The position numbers and the translations under genes were made by a program. This document shows, one piece after another, positions 1-8,646 of a stretch of 64,000 nucleotides of DNA. Under the pieces are notes generated by a model, which was not told the origin of the DNA, made no database searches, and saw only the letters and a program-made list of their open reading frames with translations. How positions within the stretch are numbered: position 1 is the first letter of the stretch; the number at the start of each line of letters is the position of its first letter. Source of the DNA: Anaerolineae bacterium (GTDB lineage Bacteria > Chloroflexota > Anaerolineae > Promineifilales > Promineifilaceae); assembly GCA_020848035.1 (NCBI GenBank), contig JADLAX010000092.1:1-64000 (forward strand). The letters run 5' to 3'.

Positions 1-2291
1 GCCGCATCCGCGCGGACGCTGAGGCGGCGGACGTAGTTGACCAGGTGCCACGCCTGTTCTTCCGTCAGCTGTTCGCCAAAGGCGGGCATGGGGGTATCTT
101 CAATGCCCTGCAAAATCCAGAAGTAGAGGTCGCCGTCCGTGTGGGTGGCGGTGTGCCCGGCGGCAAAGTCGGCCGGGGGCGGCGACAGGGTTTGCGCGGT
201 GGGGCCGTTGCCGCGACCCTCGGGACCGTGGCAGGGCACGCAGTTTTCGGTAAACAGCGCTTGGCCAATGGCAATCGATTCCACATCGGGCAGAATGGGG
301 TTGGTGGCGAATTTGGCTGGGGTGTACTCGTTGGTGAAGAAGTCGAACAGCTGCGAGCTGCCCAGCCAGAAGCACACCAGGCTGATGGCCAGCAGGGCCA
401 CCAGCTGCCCTTCGTTTTTGGCAGCGCGCACGCCGATGAAGCCCCACAGCAGGGCAAACAGCACAATGCCCGCCCCGGTGGCCCCCGAATTGGCGCGGTT
501 CATAAATTTGGCGAATGCTTCTAACGGCCGTACCCCACTATCAAGCTCCCGAATATTGCCGCCCACACCCGCTTCCAGCCGGTACGCGGCAAAGGTGTCG
601 AACGTGTTGGGGCGGCGAATGGACACTTCCACCTGCCAGGTACCAATCAGGCTGATGTAGCTGCCTTCAAGGCGGTAACGGCCGTTGCCTAGCGCTTCCG
701 CCTGCCCTGTCGAGGAACCCAGCGACTGCCCTAAAAAGGTGTAGCGCACCGAAACCTCTTCGGCGTTGGTGACCGGATCGCCGTTTTCATCGGTGATAAG
801 AATGTCAAAGGTGTTGTTGCCCACCAGGGCCGGCTGGATCTCCAGCTCAACCTGCAAATCTTCGGCAGATTGGGTGACGGTGGTTTGCCCCGGCGCGTCG
901 GCCAACAGCGGGGCATCGACCCCGCGCTGAAGGTCGGTGAGCACGCCCGCCGCCACCAGGATGAGCAGCGCCACCGTCATTTCAGCCCAGACCAGGCGGC
1001 CAAAGCGGCGCAGCACGCGCGGCGTTTGCTCGCTTTCCGGCGTCTCGTACACGGCGCTGAGGCGCGGCTTGACAAACATCAGATTGATCCCGGCAATGGC
1101 GATGGTGATGAGCGCCAGGCCAATTTTGCCCAGCAGCAGCAGGCCGTAAGCCGTGCCCACCAGCTCGGTCCAGCCGCCGACATGTTTGGCCGCCAGGTAA
1201 CCGCCGCTGGTCAGCAGCAGCCCCACGGAAATGGCCGCAATGGCCGAGAAGTTGAGCATCAGGCTGAGGTTGAGCCAGGCGCGGGCTTCGTTGTTGAGGC
1301 GGCGCGCCTGCCAGAGGGAGATGGCCAGAAAGAGCAAGCCGCCGACCCAGATGGTGCCTGCCAGCACGTGCACCCAATCGATCAGGATGGCCTGCACGCT
1401 GTCTTCGGTGAGGGCGGCGCTGTGGCTGATAAGGGAGACGGTGAGCGAAAGGCCAAGGGTCAGTACCAGGCCGAGCCACCATTCCCAGCCGCGCAGCTCT
1501 TTACGGCCGTTTTTCACGTCCACAAACAGGCTCAGGTTAAAGTGCGACAGGGCCAACAGCAAAAAACGCACCAGCCACATGGTGCCAAAGCGGGTGCCCA
1601 CCCACGTCTGCAAATTGGCCGTCTGCAATAAATTGTACAAGCGCGTCTGGTCGATAAAGATGAGCACCAGGCCAAGGCCTACCAGCACAATACCAATGAT
1701 GCCAATGCGGATGCCCAGCTGGGCCAGCTTGAGGTCCAGCGCTTCTTCATCGGCTTCCAGGTCCACATCGGCGACGATGGGGTTCCAGACGATGAGGCGG
1801 TAGGCAAACAAGCCCATCAGCAGGGCAATGCCGATGAGGGTAAGCCAGCGTGACGTGGCGCTGAGCGGGGAAATTTGGGCGGTGACGGTGCTTTCGGTGG
1901 TGGTAACGGCCGTTGCCGCCACGCCATAACCAAACGCAAAGGTACCGCTGGTGGTGTGCCCATCGACACCGGAAAGCACCTGCCAGCTCACCAGGTAAGC
2001 ACCTGGTTCCAAATCGGGCAGGGAGACGGCGGCGATACGGCCGTCCACATCCATCAGCTGTAAGGGGCCAGTTTGCACCGCTTCACCCGACTGGGTCAAC
2101 AAATCAATCCGGCTCAGGTTGGCCACAATTGGCTCGTTGAACTCAATGGTGAGGTTGTCTGGCACCACATCAATCAGCGCATTGGGTGCAGGGGTAGAAA
2201 ACTGCGGCACGGCATGGGCCAGCACAGGCTGCACCCAGCCCCACAACAGGCCAGCCAGCAGCAAAATCAGCAAGAAACGACGAAACTTCAT
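1..2291 (-). CDS. CopC-CopD-cytochrome c fusion, copper handling (3' end outside window)
   Basis: The frame is open for 763 codons from ATG at 2291 and runs off the left edge. A signal peptide ends at an Ala-His-Ala site that leaves a His near the mature N-terminus, as in CopC. A CopC-like beta domain covers about residues 25-125 and contains a DGHTTSGTF motif. A multi-helix CopD-like membrane region covers about 145-490. A FixH/YtkA-like beta domain (about 500-605) and more membrane helices follow. A class I cytochrome c begins with heme motif C684-VP-CH688. CopC/CopD proteins bind and import copper. The cytochrome suggests coupling to periplasmic electron transfer, which is inference. It is the last seen gene of a minus-strand copper cluster. 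Confidence 0.85.
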   Translation of the reverse strand, partial: MKFRRFLLILLLAGLLWGWVQPVLAHAVPQFSTPAPNALIDVVPDNLTIEFNEPIVANLSRIDLLTQSGEAVQTGPLQLMDVDGRIAAVSLPDLEPGAYLVSWQVLSGVDGHTTSGTFAFGYGVAATAVTTTESTVTAQISPLSATSRWLTLIGIALLMGLFAYRLIVWNPIVADVDLEADEEALDLKLAQLGIRIGIIGIVLVGLGLVLIFIDQTRLYNLLQTANLQTWVGTRFGTMWLVRFLLLALSHFNLSLFVDVKNGRKELRGWEWWLGLVLTLGLSLTVSLISHSAALTEDSVQAILIDWVHVLAGTIWVGGLLFLAISLWQARRLNNEARAWLNLSLMLNFSAIAAISVGLLLTSGGYLAAKHVGGWTELVGTAYGLLLLGKIGLALITIAIAGINLMFVKPRLSAVYETPESEQTPRVLRRFGRLVWAEMTVALLILVAAGVLTDLQRGVDAPLLADAPGQTTVTQSAEDLQVELEIQPALVGNNTFDILITDENGDPVTNAEEVSVRYTFLGQSLGSSTGQAEALGNGRYRLEGSYISLIGTWQVEVSIRRPNTFDTFAAYRLEAGVGGNIRELDSGVRPLEAFAKFMNRANSGATGAGIVLFALLWGFIGVRAAKNEGQLVALLAISLVCFWLGSSQLFDFFTNEYTPAKFATNPILPDVESIAIGQALFTENCVPCHGPEGRGNGPTAQTLSPPPADFAAGHTATHTDGDLYFWILQGIEDTPMPAFGEQLTEEQAWHLVNYVRRLSVRADA

Positions 2292-2302
2292 AAGTGGCGA
2301 GG

Positions 2303-2370
2303 GATAAGTGAAAAGTAAAAAGTGAAAAGATTGAAGCACTTATCACTTTTTACTTATCACTTTTTACTTT
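2303..2370. repeat. Intergenic inverted repeat, AGTGAAAAGT-word family
   Basis: One arm is made of AGTGAAAAGT/AGTAAAAAGT words and is followed by its approximate reverse complement built from ACTTTTTACTTATC words. It fills the gap between the lipoprotein gene and the copC-copD fusion. Related copies lie near 17166, 35443, 36494 and 37361. Confidence 0.8.
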
Positions 2371-2380
2371 CTACTATCTT

Positions 2381-2887
2381 CTACTCTTCAACCATAATCG
2401 TGATGGCATCACCATCTTCATACTCTTCGTGTGAACCAATGGACATGTAGACGGAAATCTCATGTTCGCCAGGCTCAAGGCCGGGCAGCGCCTGGTCGGT
2501 GTTGCCGCCCATCACCATGCCATAGGATACGCCATCGACGTAGACGTGCCAATGGTTGCCATCTTCGCCCAGCTCAAAGTTTTCCACAGCAACCTCAACC
2601 AACACCTGGTCCAGCGTGCTGAAGGTCGCGCCATCTTCAGGTGAGGTGATGGAAATGGTGGCCCCGCCTTCGGTGGGGATACGCTCATGCACCTCACTGT
2701 CATCATGGTCGTGTTCCTCGCCTTCTTCGTGCTCGTGGTCCGCGTCTTCATGATCCTCAGCTTCCGTGTCGCTGTCCTCTGCGGTGGGTTCCGTGCCGCC
2801 CGAGCTGGAACAGGCGGCTAAAAAGAGGCCGCCCAAAAGCAGCGCGATCAAAAGCCAAAGACGAATCGAGTTATTTTTGTTGATCAT
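2381..2887 (-). CDS. His/Asp/Glu-rich lipoprotein, probably metal-associated
   Basis: The 168-residue protein has a lipoprotein signal with lipobox Leu-Ala-Ala-Cys near residue 26. A strongly acidic, His-rich stretch (repeated HE/DH/EH) covers about residues 40-68 and could bind metal. A beta-sandwich-like domain of about 100 residues follows, with the motif GNHWHVYVDG. The start at 2887 is preceded by GAAAGGA at good distance. An upstream in-frame ATG lacks such a site and would spoil the signal peptide. It sits between a CopC-D fusion and another exported protein, so an extracytoplasmic copper role is likely but inferred from context and composition only. Confidence 0.75.
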   Translation of the reverse strand: MINKNNSIRLWLLIALLLGGLFLAACSSSGGTEPTAEDSDTEAEDHEDADHEHEEGEEHDHDDSEVHERIPTEGGATISITSPEDGATFSTLDQVLVEVAVENFELGEDGNHWHVYVDGVSYGMVMGGNTDQALPGLEPGEHEISVYMSIGSHEEYEDGDAITIMVEE

Positions 2888-3000
2888 TGTTTTTCCTTTC
2901 TTGGTCTGCCGACAAATTGGGAACCAATTGTGGCAGCATTTGTGTTTTTCCATTTGAGGGTGGATGAGCGAGGAACGGCCGTTCCTGGCCAAACCGCTCA

Positions 3001-3600
3001 TCAACCAGAACGACGTCGCAGCAGCCCAATCACGCCCAAAACAAAGCCCAGCAGCGCGATGCCGCCGCTTACGTACGTTAAAGTGCGGGCCGATTGCAGC
3101 TCAGCTTGCAGCTGATCGACTTGCTCCTGCAGAGCAATGGTATCGGGCAAGGGCTGGGGAAAGTGCAGATTGCTGGCAGGCATCACCTCTTCCGGGTCCA
3201 CCGGCACATCCACTTCGGCGTTGGGCAAGGTGCCAAACAGCCGTACGGTGTACTGGCCGCGCACGGTGGGGAAGAGTGTCGCCGTGTACAGCCCCGGCGT
3301 TTCGGTCGGGTTCATGTTTACCCGCCAGGTCCGGCCACCATACAATACTTCTACATCCAGCGTGGCCTCCGCACCAGTCACGGGCAGTTCACTTTCGGAG
3401 ATTTCAATGGTCAGCGCGTTTCGTTCCCCAACGATGGGCGGTTCAACCAGCCAGCCCACCACAATGGCATAGGAACCAACCTCAACGCGGGTATGGGCCA
3501 GCGCCGCTTGGGTGGAGTGAGTTAAGCCGATCCCTGCCAGGAAAACGGCCGCTGCGATCCATAAAAACGGCCGTATGCTTCGGGATAATTGAGTTGTCAT
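3001..3600 (-). CDS. Exported membrane-anchored protein of the copper cluster
   Basis: The 199-residue protein has an N-terminal signal segment ending near a Gln-Ala-Ala-Leu-Ala-His site. A beta-rich domain covers about residues 35-140. A Gln-rich coiled-coil-like stretch lies near 155-170. A C-terminal membrane helix is followed by Arg-Arg-Arg-Ser-Gly. This topology puts the domain outside the membrane, anchored at its C-terminus. The domain resembles the YtkA/FixH-like modules that accompany CopC/CopD genes, but I cannot assign it firmly. ATG at 3600 has an upstream CAGGA. The gene belongs to the minus-strand copper cluster. Confidence 0.7.
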   Translation of the reverse strand: MTTQLSRSIRPFLWIAAAVFLAGIGLTHSTQAALAHTRVEVGSYAIVVGWLVEPPIVGERNALTIEISESELPVTGAEATLDVEVLYGGRTWRVNMNPTETPGLYTATLFPTVRGQYTVRLFGTLPNAEVDVPVDPEEVMPASNLHFPQPLPDTIALQEQVDQLQAELQSARTLTYVSGGIALLGFVLGVIGLLRRRSG

Positions 3601-3702
3601 AGGTGTTTGTCCTGCTTTATGTAAAGCTAAAACGGTACAATCGTTGAATTGCAAGTGTAAAGATCACCATCTTAAATTGCAACCTGCGTCAAAATGGGAA
3701 AA

Positions 3703-4026
3703 TCAGGCGAAGTGAGGGGGAGGCGTGGGTGGGGGATCGATAAATTCTTTGGGCTGGCGATACGGCCGTAAACTGGCCCGGCCCCAGCCAAACCAGGCGT
3801 TTAAGGGGATGCGCCCGGCCATCAAAAAGGAGAGGGAGAGAAAAGCCAGCAGGGTGCAGACGGCCGTATGCCCACCGGGAATCTGGTCGGGCAAATGATC
3901 GAGGGCCGCCTGGGCGGGTAACCCTGACTCGCCGGTCACAAAACAGGCGCAGGTATACACCCCGGCTGGAGTCAGACTCACATGAGCCACAAGCAGCAGC
4001 AAAAACAGGAAGCGCGAACGAATCAT
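3703..4026 (-). CDS. Small membrane protein, unknown
   Basis: The 107-residue protein has a hydrophobic N-terminal segment (about residues 5-22) and a second membrane segment near 57-72. A basic stretch and a Pro-rich tail (FIDPPPTPPP) follow. Two Cys form a CAC motif just after the first helix and another Cys lies near 57. I recognise no family. Its ATG directly follows the TAG stop of the DUF3105 gene, so the two are probably translationally coupled in one operon. Confidence 0.65.
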   Translation of the reverse strand: MIRSRFLFLLLLVAHVSLTPAGVYTCACFVTGESGLPAQAALDHLPDQIPGGHTAVCTLLAFLSLSFLMAGRIPLNAWFGWGRASLRPYRQPKEFIDPPPTPPPHFA

Positions 4027-4569
4027 CTAGGGAAGCGGCACGCCTACGCCGCTGGTACAGGCACCACCCAACTCCGGCGTTTGGGAGCCAAGTTTGTACC
4101 GCTCAACGAAATCTTCGATACGGCCGTCACTGGCCGAATCAACCTCAAGCTGCAAACCCCAAGCCGTTAAAATGATCGGGCTTTCCTGGCCTTCATACGG
4201 GCTCAACAGCAAAAACGTCTCGCCGCGCACCAGCTGCTGCAGCGCCGTCACCTCATCTGCCGCCAAATCCGGCCGATAGGTGATCCACACCGCACCATGT
4301 TCCATCGAATGCACGGCATTGCCCGTGAGCACTGGCTCGGCGTAGATGCCACAGTTTTGCCAAACATTGTAATGTTCACCACCGGCAGGCGGCGCTTCCG
4401 ACGCCGCAAACACCAGCGTATCGTCGTGTCCCCGCGCCGGGCGCGGAAACTGAATCACACCTTCAATCGGCCGTTCGGGCCGCACGTTTAAATAAAGAAT
4501 AAAAACCAGACCCAACACCCCCAGCACAATCGTGCCCAGAACAATCAAATTGCGACGATCACTTAACAT
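4027..4569 (-). CDS. DUF3105 family membrane-anchored protein
   Basis: The 180-residue protein has one N-terminal membrane helix (about residues 8-27) and an extracytoplasmic domain. Hallmarks of DUF3105 are visible: a His-Asp-Asp-Thr motif, Asn-Cys-Gly-Ile-Tyr, HSMEHGAVWITY, then LSPYEGQESPIILTAWG. The conserved His/Glu/Cys set suggests metal binding, but the function of the family is unknown. It is the second of two adjacent paralogues in the copper cluster and abuts the following small membrane protein gene. Confidence 0.85.
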   Translation of the reverse strand: MLSDRRNLIVLGTIVLGVLGLVFILYLNVRPERPIEGVIQFPRPARGHDDTLVFAASEAPPAGGEHYNVWQNCGIYAEPVLTGNAVHSMEHGAVWITYRPDLAADEVTALQQLVRGETFLLLSPYEGQESPIILTAWGLQLEVDSASDGRIEDFVERYKLGSQTPELGGACTSGVGVPLP

Positions 4570-4599
4570 CTTCCACTCCAGATTTGTGAATTTTGCCGA

Positions 4600-5202
4600 T
4601 TAGCTCAAGGGGCTGCCAGTGCCACCGCTGCAGCTAGCACCCGCTTCTGGGCCACGATCTTGCTTGTAACGATCAATAAAATCTTCAATACGCGCATCGT
4701 CAGCCGAGTCAATCGCCAGCTGGCGGTCCCAAACAGTCAAAACAATTGGACTGTCCTGCTCAGGATACGGGCTGACCAGCATGTAATTTTCACCACGAAC
4801 CAAACCCTCTAACATTGTTATCTGGTCGGCCGACAAATCCGGGCTGTAAGTTATCCAAACAGCGCCATGTTCCATAGAGTGAATGGCATACTGAGCTTCA
4901 ACAGGAGTAGTATAGATACCGCAATTTTGCCAGGTAGATGCATGTGGTCCGCCCATCGGTGGCGTGTCGCCAAACGGAATGACCAGGGTGTCATCATGTT
5001 GATTGGAAGCGGCCGATTCCACCACAACCACGCCCTCTACCTCGGGGCGGGTCAAGCGGAAAACCAGCAGCCCAATCAGGCTCAAGGCAATGACCGCCAG
5101 TGGAATCCAGATTCGCAGCGATTGCAGCCGCTTTTCGCGCGCCACCTGCTCACGCCTGATATCTCGCTTACTTCGCTTCTGCCCCGTGGGTGCTTTGCTC
5201 AC
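4600..5202 (-). CDS. DUF3105 family membrane-anchored protein, paralogue
   Basis: The 200-residue protein has a basic N-terminus (about 28 residues, many Arg/Lys), one membrane helix (about 30-48) and a DUF3105 domain with NCGIY, HSMEHGAVWITY and SPYPEQDSPIVLTVWD. It is a clear paralogue of the next gene downstream (30 bp apart), so the pair arose by tandem duplication. The C-terminus ends in a Cys-containing Gly/Ser stretch, as in its twin. Function is unknown. Confidence 0.85.
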   Translation of the reverse strand: MSKAPTGQKRSKRDIRREQVAREKRLQSLRIWIPLAVIALSLIGLLVFRLTRPEVEGVVVVESAASNQHDDTLVIPFGDTPPMGGPHASTWQNCGIYTTPVEAQYAIHSMEHGAVWITYSPDLSADQITMLEGLVRGENYMLVSPYPEQDSPIVLTVWDRQLAIDSADDARIEDFIDRYKQDRGPEAGASCSGGTGSPLS

Positions 5203-5336
5203 AGCGTCTCTCCGTAGATGTTGTTTTTTGTTGAATCGGTATCAATCGAGTTGCAAATTGCGCTCCCATTATCGCTGTAAATCGATTTCTTTCAATTATT
5301 TTTCATGCGAAACTCAGACTCGAGTCCGCTTTTGCC

Positions 5337-5381
5337 AAACAAAAAGCCCTCAGCTGCGTTGCACCAGCGGCTGAAGGCTTT
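5337..5381 (-). terminator. Rho-independent terminator after copA
   Basis: A 12-bp stem with one wobble pair (5343-5354 with 5370-5381) is followed on the minus strand by TTTTTGTTT. It lies 68 bp past the copA stop and would end the csoR-copZ-copA transcript. Confidence 0.75.
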
Positions 5382-5448
5382 GAATTTTGTAGTTTGGCGC
5401 AGTTCTGGGAACGTCTTTACGTTCTCGCCGTGTCCACCGGGTTAGCTT

Positions 5449-7962
5449 TTACACCTTAAGTCGGCGCAGCCGCAAAGCATTGGTCACCACGCTGATGCTA
5501 GAGAATGCCATCGCCCCAGCCGCCAAAATGGGATGCAGCTGCTTCAGAAAATCTGGTGCCCTGGCAAACGGGGCCAAAATGCCGGCCGCCACCGGGATCA
5601 GAATGGTGTTGTAGCCAAATGCCCACGCCAGGTTCTCGCGAATGTTGCGCATGGTTGCCTTAGACAAACGAATCGCCTGCGGCACGCTGCGCAAATCGCC
5701 GCGCATCAGGGTGACATCGGCCGTTTCCATGGCCACATCCGTACCGGTACCAATCGCCATTCCCACGTCGGCCTGGGCCAGCGCGGGCGCATCGTTGATG
5801 CCATCGCCCACCATGCCCACAATGTACCCTTCCGCTTGCAGCTGCTTGACGTAGCTTGCCTTGTCGCCGGGCAGCACCTCGGCAAACACCCGGTCGATGC
5901 CCACCTCGGCCGCGATGGCGTTGGCCGTGGCCTGGTTGTCGCCGGTCATCATCACCACGGTCAGGCCGCGCGCCTTCATGGCCGACACCGCTTCTTTGGA
6001 CCCTTCCTTAATGGTGTCGGCTACGCCAATAACGGCCGTTGCCTGCCCATCAACCGCCAGCCACATCGCCGTCTTGGCGTCGTCTTGCAGCGCCTGCGCT
6101 TTGGCCGCCAGCCCGTTGAGCAGCACCCCTTCGCGCTCCATCAGCCGCAAGTTACCGAGGAGGACGGAACGGCCGTTTACCTCCGCCACCACCCCATGCC
6201 CGGCAATGCTGGAAAAGTTGGCCGGTTCATCCAAAATCAGCCCCTTTTCCCGCGCCGCACGCACAATCGCCTCACCCAGCGGATGTTCCGACCCGCGCTC
6301 GGCGCTGGCTGCCAGCTGCAAAATCTGAGATTGGAGATTAGGGATTGGAGATTGGGAAGTCATCTCTAATCTCCAATCTCCAATCTCCTGGCTAACAACC
6401 ACATCCGTCACCGCTGGTTCACCCCGCGTAATCGTACCGGTTTTGTCCAGCACAATGGCGTTGAGCTTTTGCACCTGCTCCAGCGCGGTGCTGCTCTTAA
6501 ACAGGATGCCCTTCTCGGCCCCCTTGCCCATACCCACCATGATGGAGGTTGGTGTGGCCAGCCCCATCGCACACGGGCAGGCAATAACGAGTACGGCCGT
6601 TAACCGAATCAACGCCGGAACAAAACCCGCATCACTCAGCAGCCAGACCACAAACGTCAGCGCCGCCACGCCGATGACAAACGGGACAAAGTAAGCCGCC
6701 ACCTGGTCTACCACGCGCTGGATGGGCGCTTTGCTGCCCTGGGCTTGCTCCACCAGCCGGATAATTTGCGCCAGGGCGGTCTCTTTGCCCACCTTGGTTG
6801 CCTCAAACTTCAGCAGCCCTTGCTTGTTGAGCGTTGCGCCAATCACGGAATCACCCGCTTTTTTACTCACCGGCAGCGATTCGCCCGTTAGCATCGATTC
6901 GTCAATGGTGGAACGGCCGTCAACCACCACACCATCCACGGGAATCTTCTCCCCCGGCCGCACCAGCACCACATCCCCCCGAACCACTTCGGCGATGGGA
7001 ATATCCACTTCTTGCCCATTACGCACCACGCGGGCCGTTTTGGCCTGGAGGCCTATCAACTGCTTGATCGCCTCGCTGGTGCGCCCTTTGGCTCGCGCTT
7101 CCAACAGCTTACCCAGCACAATCAGGGTAATGATCACCGCCGAGGTCTCAAAGTAGACATGGTCGCCCCACGCCGTGCTGTTCCAGAAAGTCTGCGCCAG
7201 CAAAACGGCGATGCTGTAAAAATAAGCCACCGACGAACCCATCGCCACCAGCACGTCCATGTTGGCGCTGCCGTTGCGCAGGCTCTTGTAGGCACCCACG
7301 TAATAATCCCAGCCCACATAAAACTGTACCGGCGTCGCCAGCACCAAAAAGAGCCAGTTCACCCAGGTGGCGTGAGCCCAATGACCAATCAGGCCAAAGT
7401 CGCGGCTCATGCTAAACAAAAAGAGCGGCAGCGAAAAAACGACACCTACCAAAAGCCGCGTTTTCTGGTGGCTGATCTCAGCTTCACGAGCGGCGGCTTC
7501 GGCGTCTTCCAGCTCATCGTCGCTGGCCGATTCCACCACGTCATACCCGGCGCGGCGTACGGCCGCCACCATTTCGGCCCGGCTCACTGCACCGGTGGCA
7601 TAGGTAACGGCCGCTTTCTCATTGGCATAATTCACCGTCGCCGACAGCACACCATCCACCTTGTTCAGCGCCCGCTCGATGTTGCTGGCGCAGTTGGCGC
7701 AGGTCATGCCCAGCAAGGGCAGTTCCAGGGTCGCCGTAGGAATTTCATACCCGGCCCGCTTGACACGTTCGATTACGGCCGTTGTCACATCCCGCCCCTT
7801 CACCACCGCTGGATCATAAGTAAACGTTACCTTCTCGTTGGCAAAATTTACCGTTGCCCCGGTAACACCTTCTACCTTCTTTGAATTTCGCTCAACCGCC
7901 GCCACACAGTTGGCGCACGTCATGCCCAGCACCGGCAGCGTAATCTGTTTTTCTTCGGACAT
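5449..7962 (-). CDS. copA: Copper-translocating P1B-type ATPase
   Basis: The 837-residue ATPase exports Cu(I) across the inner membrane. Two N-terminal heavy-metal-associated domains each carry GMTCANC. Eight membrane helices follow, with the CPC metal site in CPCAMGLATP. The P-domain DKTGTITRGEP, the N-domain SEHPLGEA motif and GDGINDAPALAQADVG are all intact. The start at 7962 follows AGGAAGGA. A stretch of about 22 residues after the DKTG segment (about 524-545, GDWRLE...SPIPNLQSQI) is encoded by an intergenic-type repeat and is not part of the normal fold. The gene lies downstream of csoR and copZ, so CsoR control is expected. Confidence 0.96.
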   Translation of the reverse strand: MSEEKQITLPVLGMTCANCVAAVERNSKKVEGVTGATVNFANEKVTFTYDPAVVKGRDVTTAVIERVKRAGYEIPTATLELPLLGMTCANCASNIERALNKVDGVLSATVNYANEKAAVTYATGAVSRAEMVAAVRRAGYDVVESASDDELEDAEAAAREAEISHQKTRLLVGVVFSLPLFLFSMSRDFGLIGHWAHATWVNWLFLVLATPVQFYVGWDYYVGAYKSLRNGSANMDVLVAMGSSVAYFYSIAVLLAQTFWNSTAWGDHVYFETSAVIITLIVLGKLLEARAKGRTSEAIKQLIGLQAKTARVVRNGQEVDIPIAEVVRGDVVLVRPGEKIPVDGVVVDGRSTIDESMLTGESLPVSKKAGDSVIGATLNKQGLLKFEATKVGKETALAQIIRLVEQAQGSKAPIQRVVDQVAAYFVPFVIGVAALTFVVWLLSDAGFVPALIRLTAVLVIACPCAMGLATPTSIMVGMGKGAEKGILFKSSTALEQVQKLNAIVLDKTGTITRGEPAVTDVVVSQEIGDWRLEMTSQSPIPNLQSQILQLAASAERGSEHPLGEAIVRAAREKGLILDEPANFSSIAGHGVVAEVNGRSVLLGNLRLMEREGVLLNGLAAKAQALQDDAKTAMWLAVDGQATAVIGVADTIKEGSKEAVSAMKARGLTVVMMTGDNQATANAIAAEVGIDRVFAEVLPGDKASYVKQLQAEGYIVGMVGDGINDAPALAQADVGMAIGTGTDVAMETADVTLMRGDLRSVPQAIRLSKATMRNIRENLAWAFGYNTILIPVAAGILAPFARAPDFLKQLHPILAAGAMAFSSISVVTNALRLRRLKV
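6326..6389. repeat. GGAGATT-word inverted repeat inserted in-frame in copA
   Basis: GGAGATT/GGGATT words form one arm and their reverse complement (AATCTCC words) the other, around a short centre. The design matches the hairpin-like intergenic repeats in this window, but this copy lies inside the ATPase N-domain coding region and keeps the frame open. Confidence 0.85.
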
Positions 7963-7987
7963 CGTGTCCTTCCTGTTCGTTAGAATC

Positions 7988-8011
7988 AAAAAAGGGGGCT
8001 TTGTGGCCCCC
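7988..8011 (-). terminator. Intrinsic terminator/attenuator between copZ and copA
   Basis: On the minus strand GGGGGC (8011-8006), a 6-base loop, GCCCCC (7999-7994) and TTTTTT lie in the short gap between copZ and copA. Partial termination here would give more chaperone than ATPase mRNA, which is inference. Confidence 0.75.
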
Positions 8012-8019
8012 AGTCATGT

Positions 8020-8241
8020 TTAGCTCAATTGGATTAGCCCTTCAGGCGGGTAATTAATCTCTTGCAGCAGCGTGCGAATCTTGTCCCAGGAAGCCGGTTC
8101 TTCCCACTGTACCGTAACTTGCCGGGTATCTTTATCGGCCTGCACGCTTTGCACACCAGCCAGATCACCCAGTTCCATTTCAATGGTGTGGGTGCAGTGG
8201 CCACAGCTGATATTGGGTACTGTAAATGTTTTTGTCGTCAT
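8020..8241 (-). CDS. copZ: Copper chaperone (heavy-metal-associated domain)
   Basis: The 73-residue single HMA domain has the metal site in NISCGHCTHTIE (Cys-Gly-His-Cys). It is a typical CopZ-like chaperone that carries Cu(I) in the cytoplasm and hands it to CopA. The start at 8241 is preceded by GAGGAG at 5-7 bases. An upstream in-frame Met has no such site and would add a non-homologous tail. The gene sits between csoR and copA in one minus-strand operon. Confidence 0.92.
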   Translation of the reverse strand: MTTKTFTVPNISCGHCTHTIEMELGDLAGVQSVQADKDTRQVTVQWEEPASWDKIRTLLQEINYPPEGLIQLS

Positions 8242-8321
8242 AAGTCTCCTCAATTGCCTTGTCGTGACACTGTCTTTCAACTGGCGAACGTTCTCACCAG
8301 CTAATAAAACCAGCCACCCGC

Positions 8322-8600
8322 TTATAATTTACTCGACACATTAAACACGCTGGTAATCTCTTCCAGCACACGCTCTCGCTCGTCCGGTTCATCCCCACGA
8401 ATGGCCGTGGTTACACAGGTCCGCAGGTGGTTGTCCAGGATGAGCGTACTCACCTTGCTTAATGCCGCCTGCACCGCCTGCACCTGCTTGATCACATCAA
8501 TGCAGTAGGCCTCTTCATCTACCATACGCTCGATGCCCTTCAAATGCCCCGTGGCGCTGGCCAGGCGCTGCTTAACCGTTTTTTTTGTTAAATCGTCCAT
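8322..8600 (-). CDS. csoR: Copper-sensing transcriptional repressor CsoR
   Basis: The 92-residue protein is all-helical with the copper ligands Cys33, His58 and Cys62. Their spacing matches the C-H-C set of known CsoR proteins (motifs EAYCIDVI and DNHLRTCV). CsoR represses without copper and leaves DNA when Cu(I) binds. It heads the operon csoR-copZ-copA, and its own promoter carries a matching C/G-tract palindrome, so it should autoregulate the operon. Confidence 0.95.
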   Translation of the reverse strand: MDDLTKKTVKQRLASATGHLKGIERMVDEEAYCIDVIKQVQAVQAALSKVSTLILDNHLRTCVTTAIRGDEPDERERVLEEITSVFNVSSKL

Positions 8601-8615
8601 GTCGCTCCGTTTTCA

Positions 8616-8642
8616 CCCCACCCCCCTGGGGGAGGGGTATAG
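8616..8642 (-). promoter_or_regulatory. CsoR operator
   Basis: A near-palindrome of C-runs and G-runs (TACCCCTCCCCCAGGGGG on the minus strand, then GTGGGG) lies between the -10 box and the csoR start. It fits the known CsoR operator type (TACCC...GGGTA-like). Confidence 0.85.
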
Positions 8643-8646
8643 GCAC

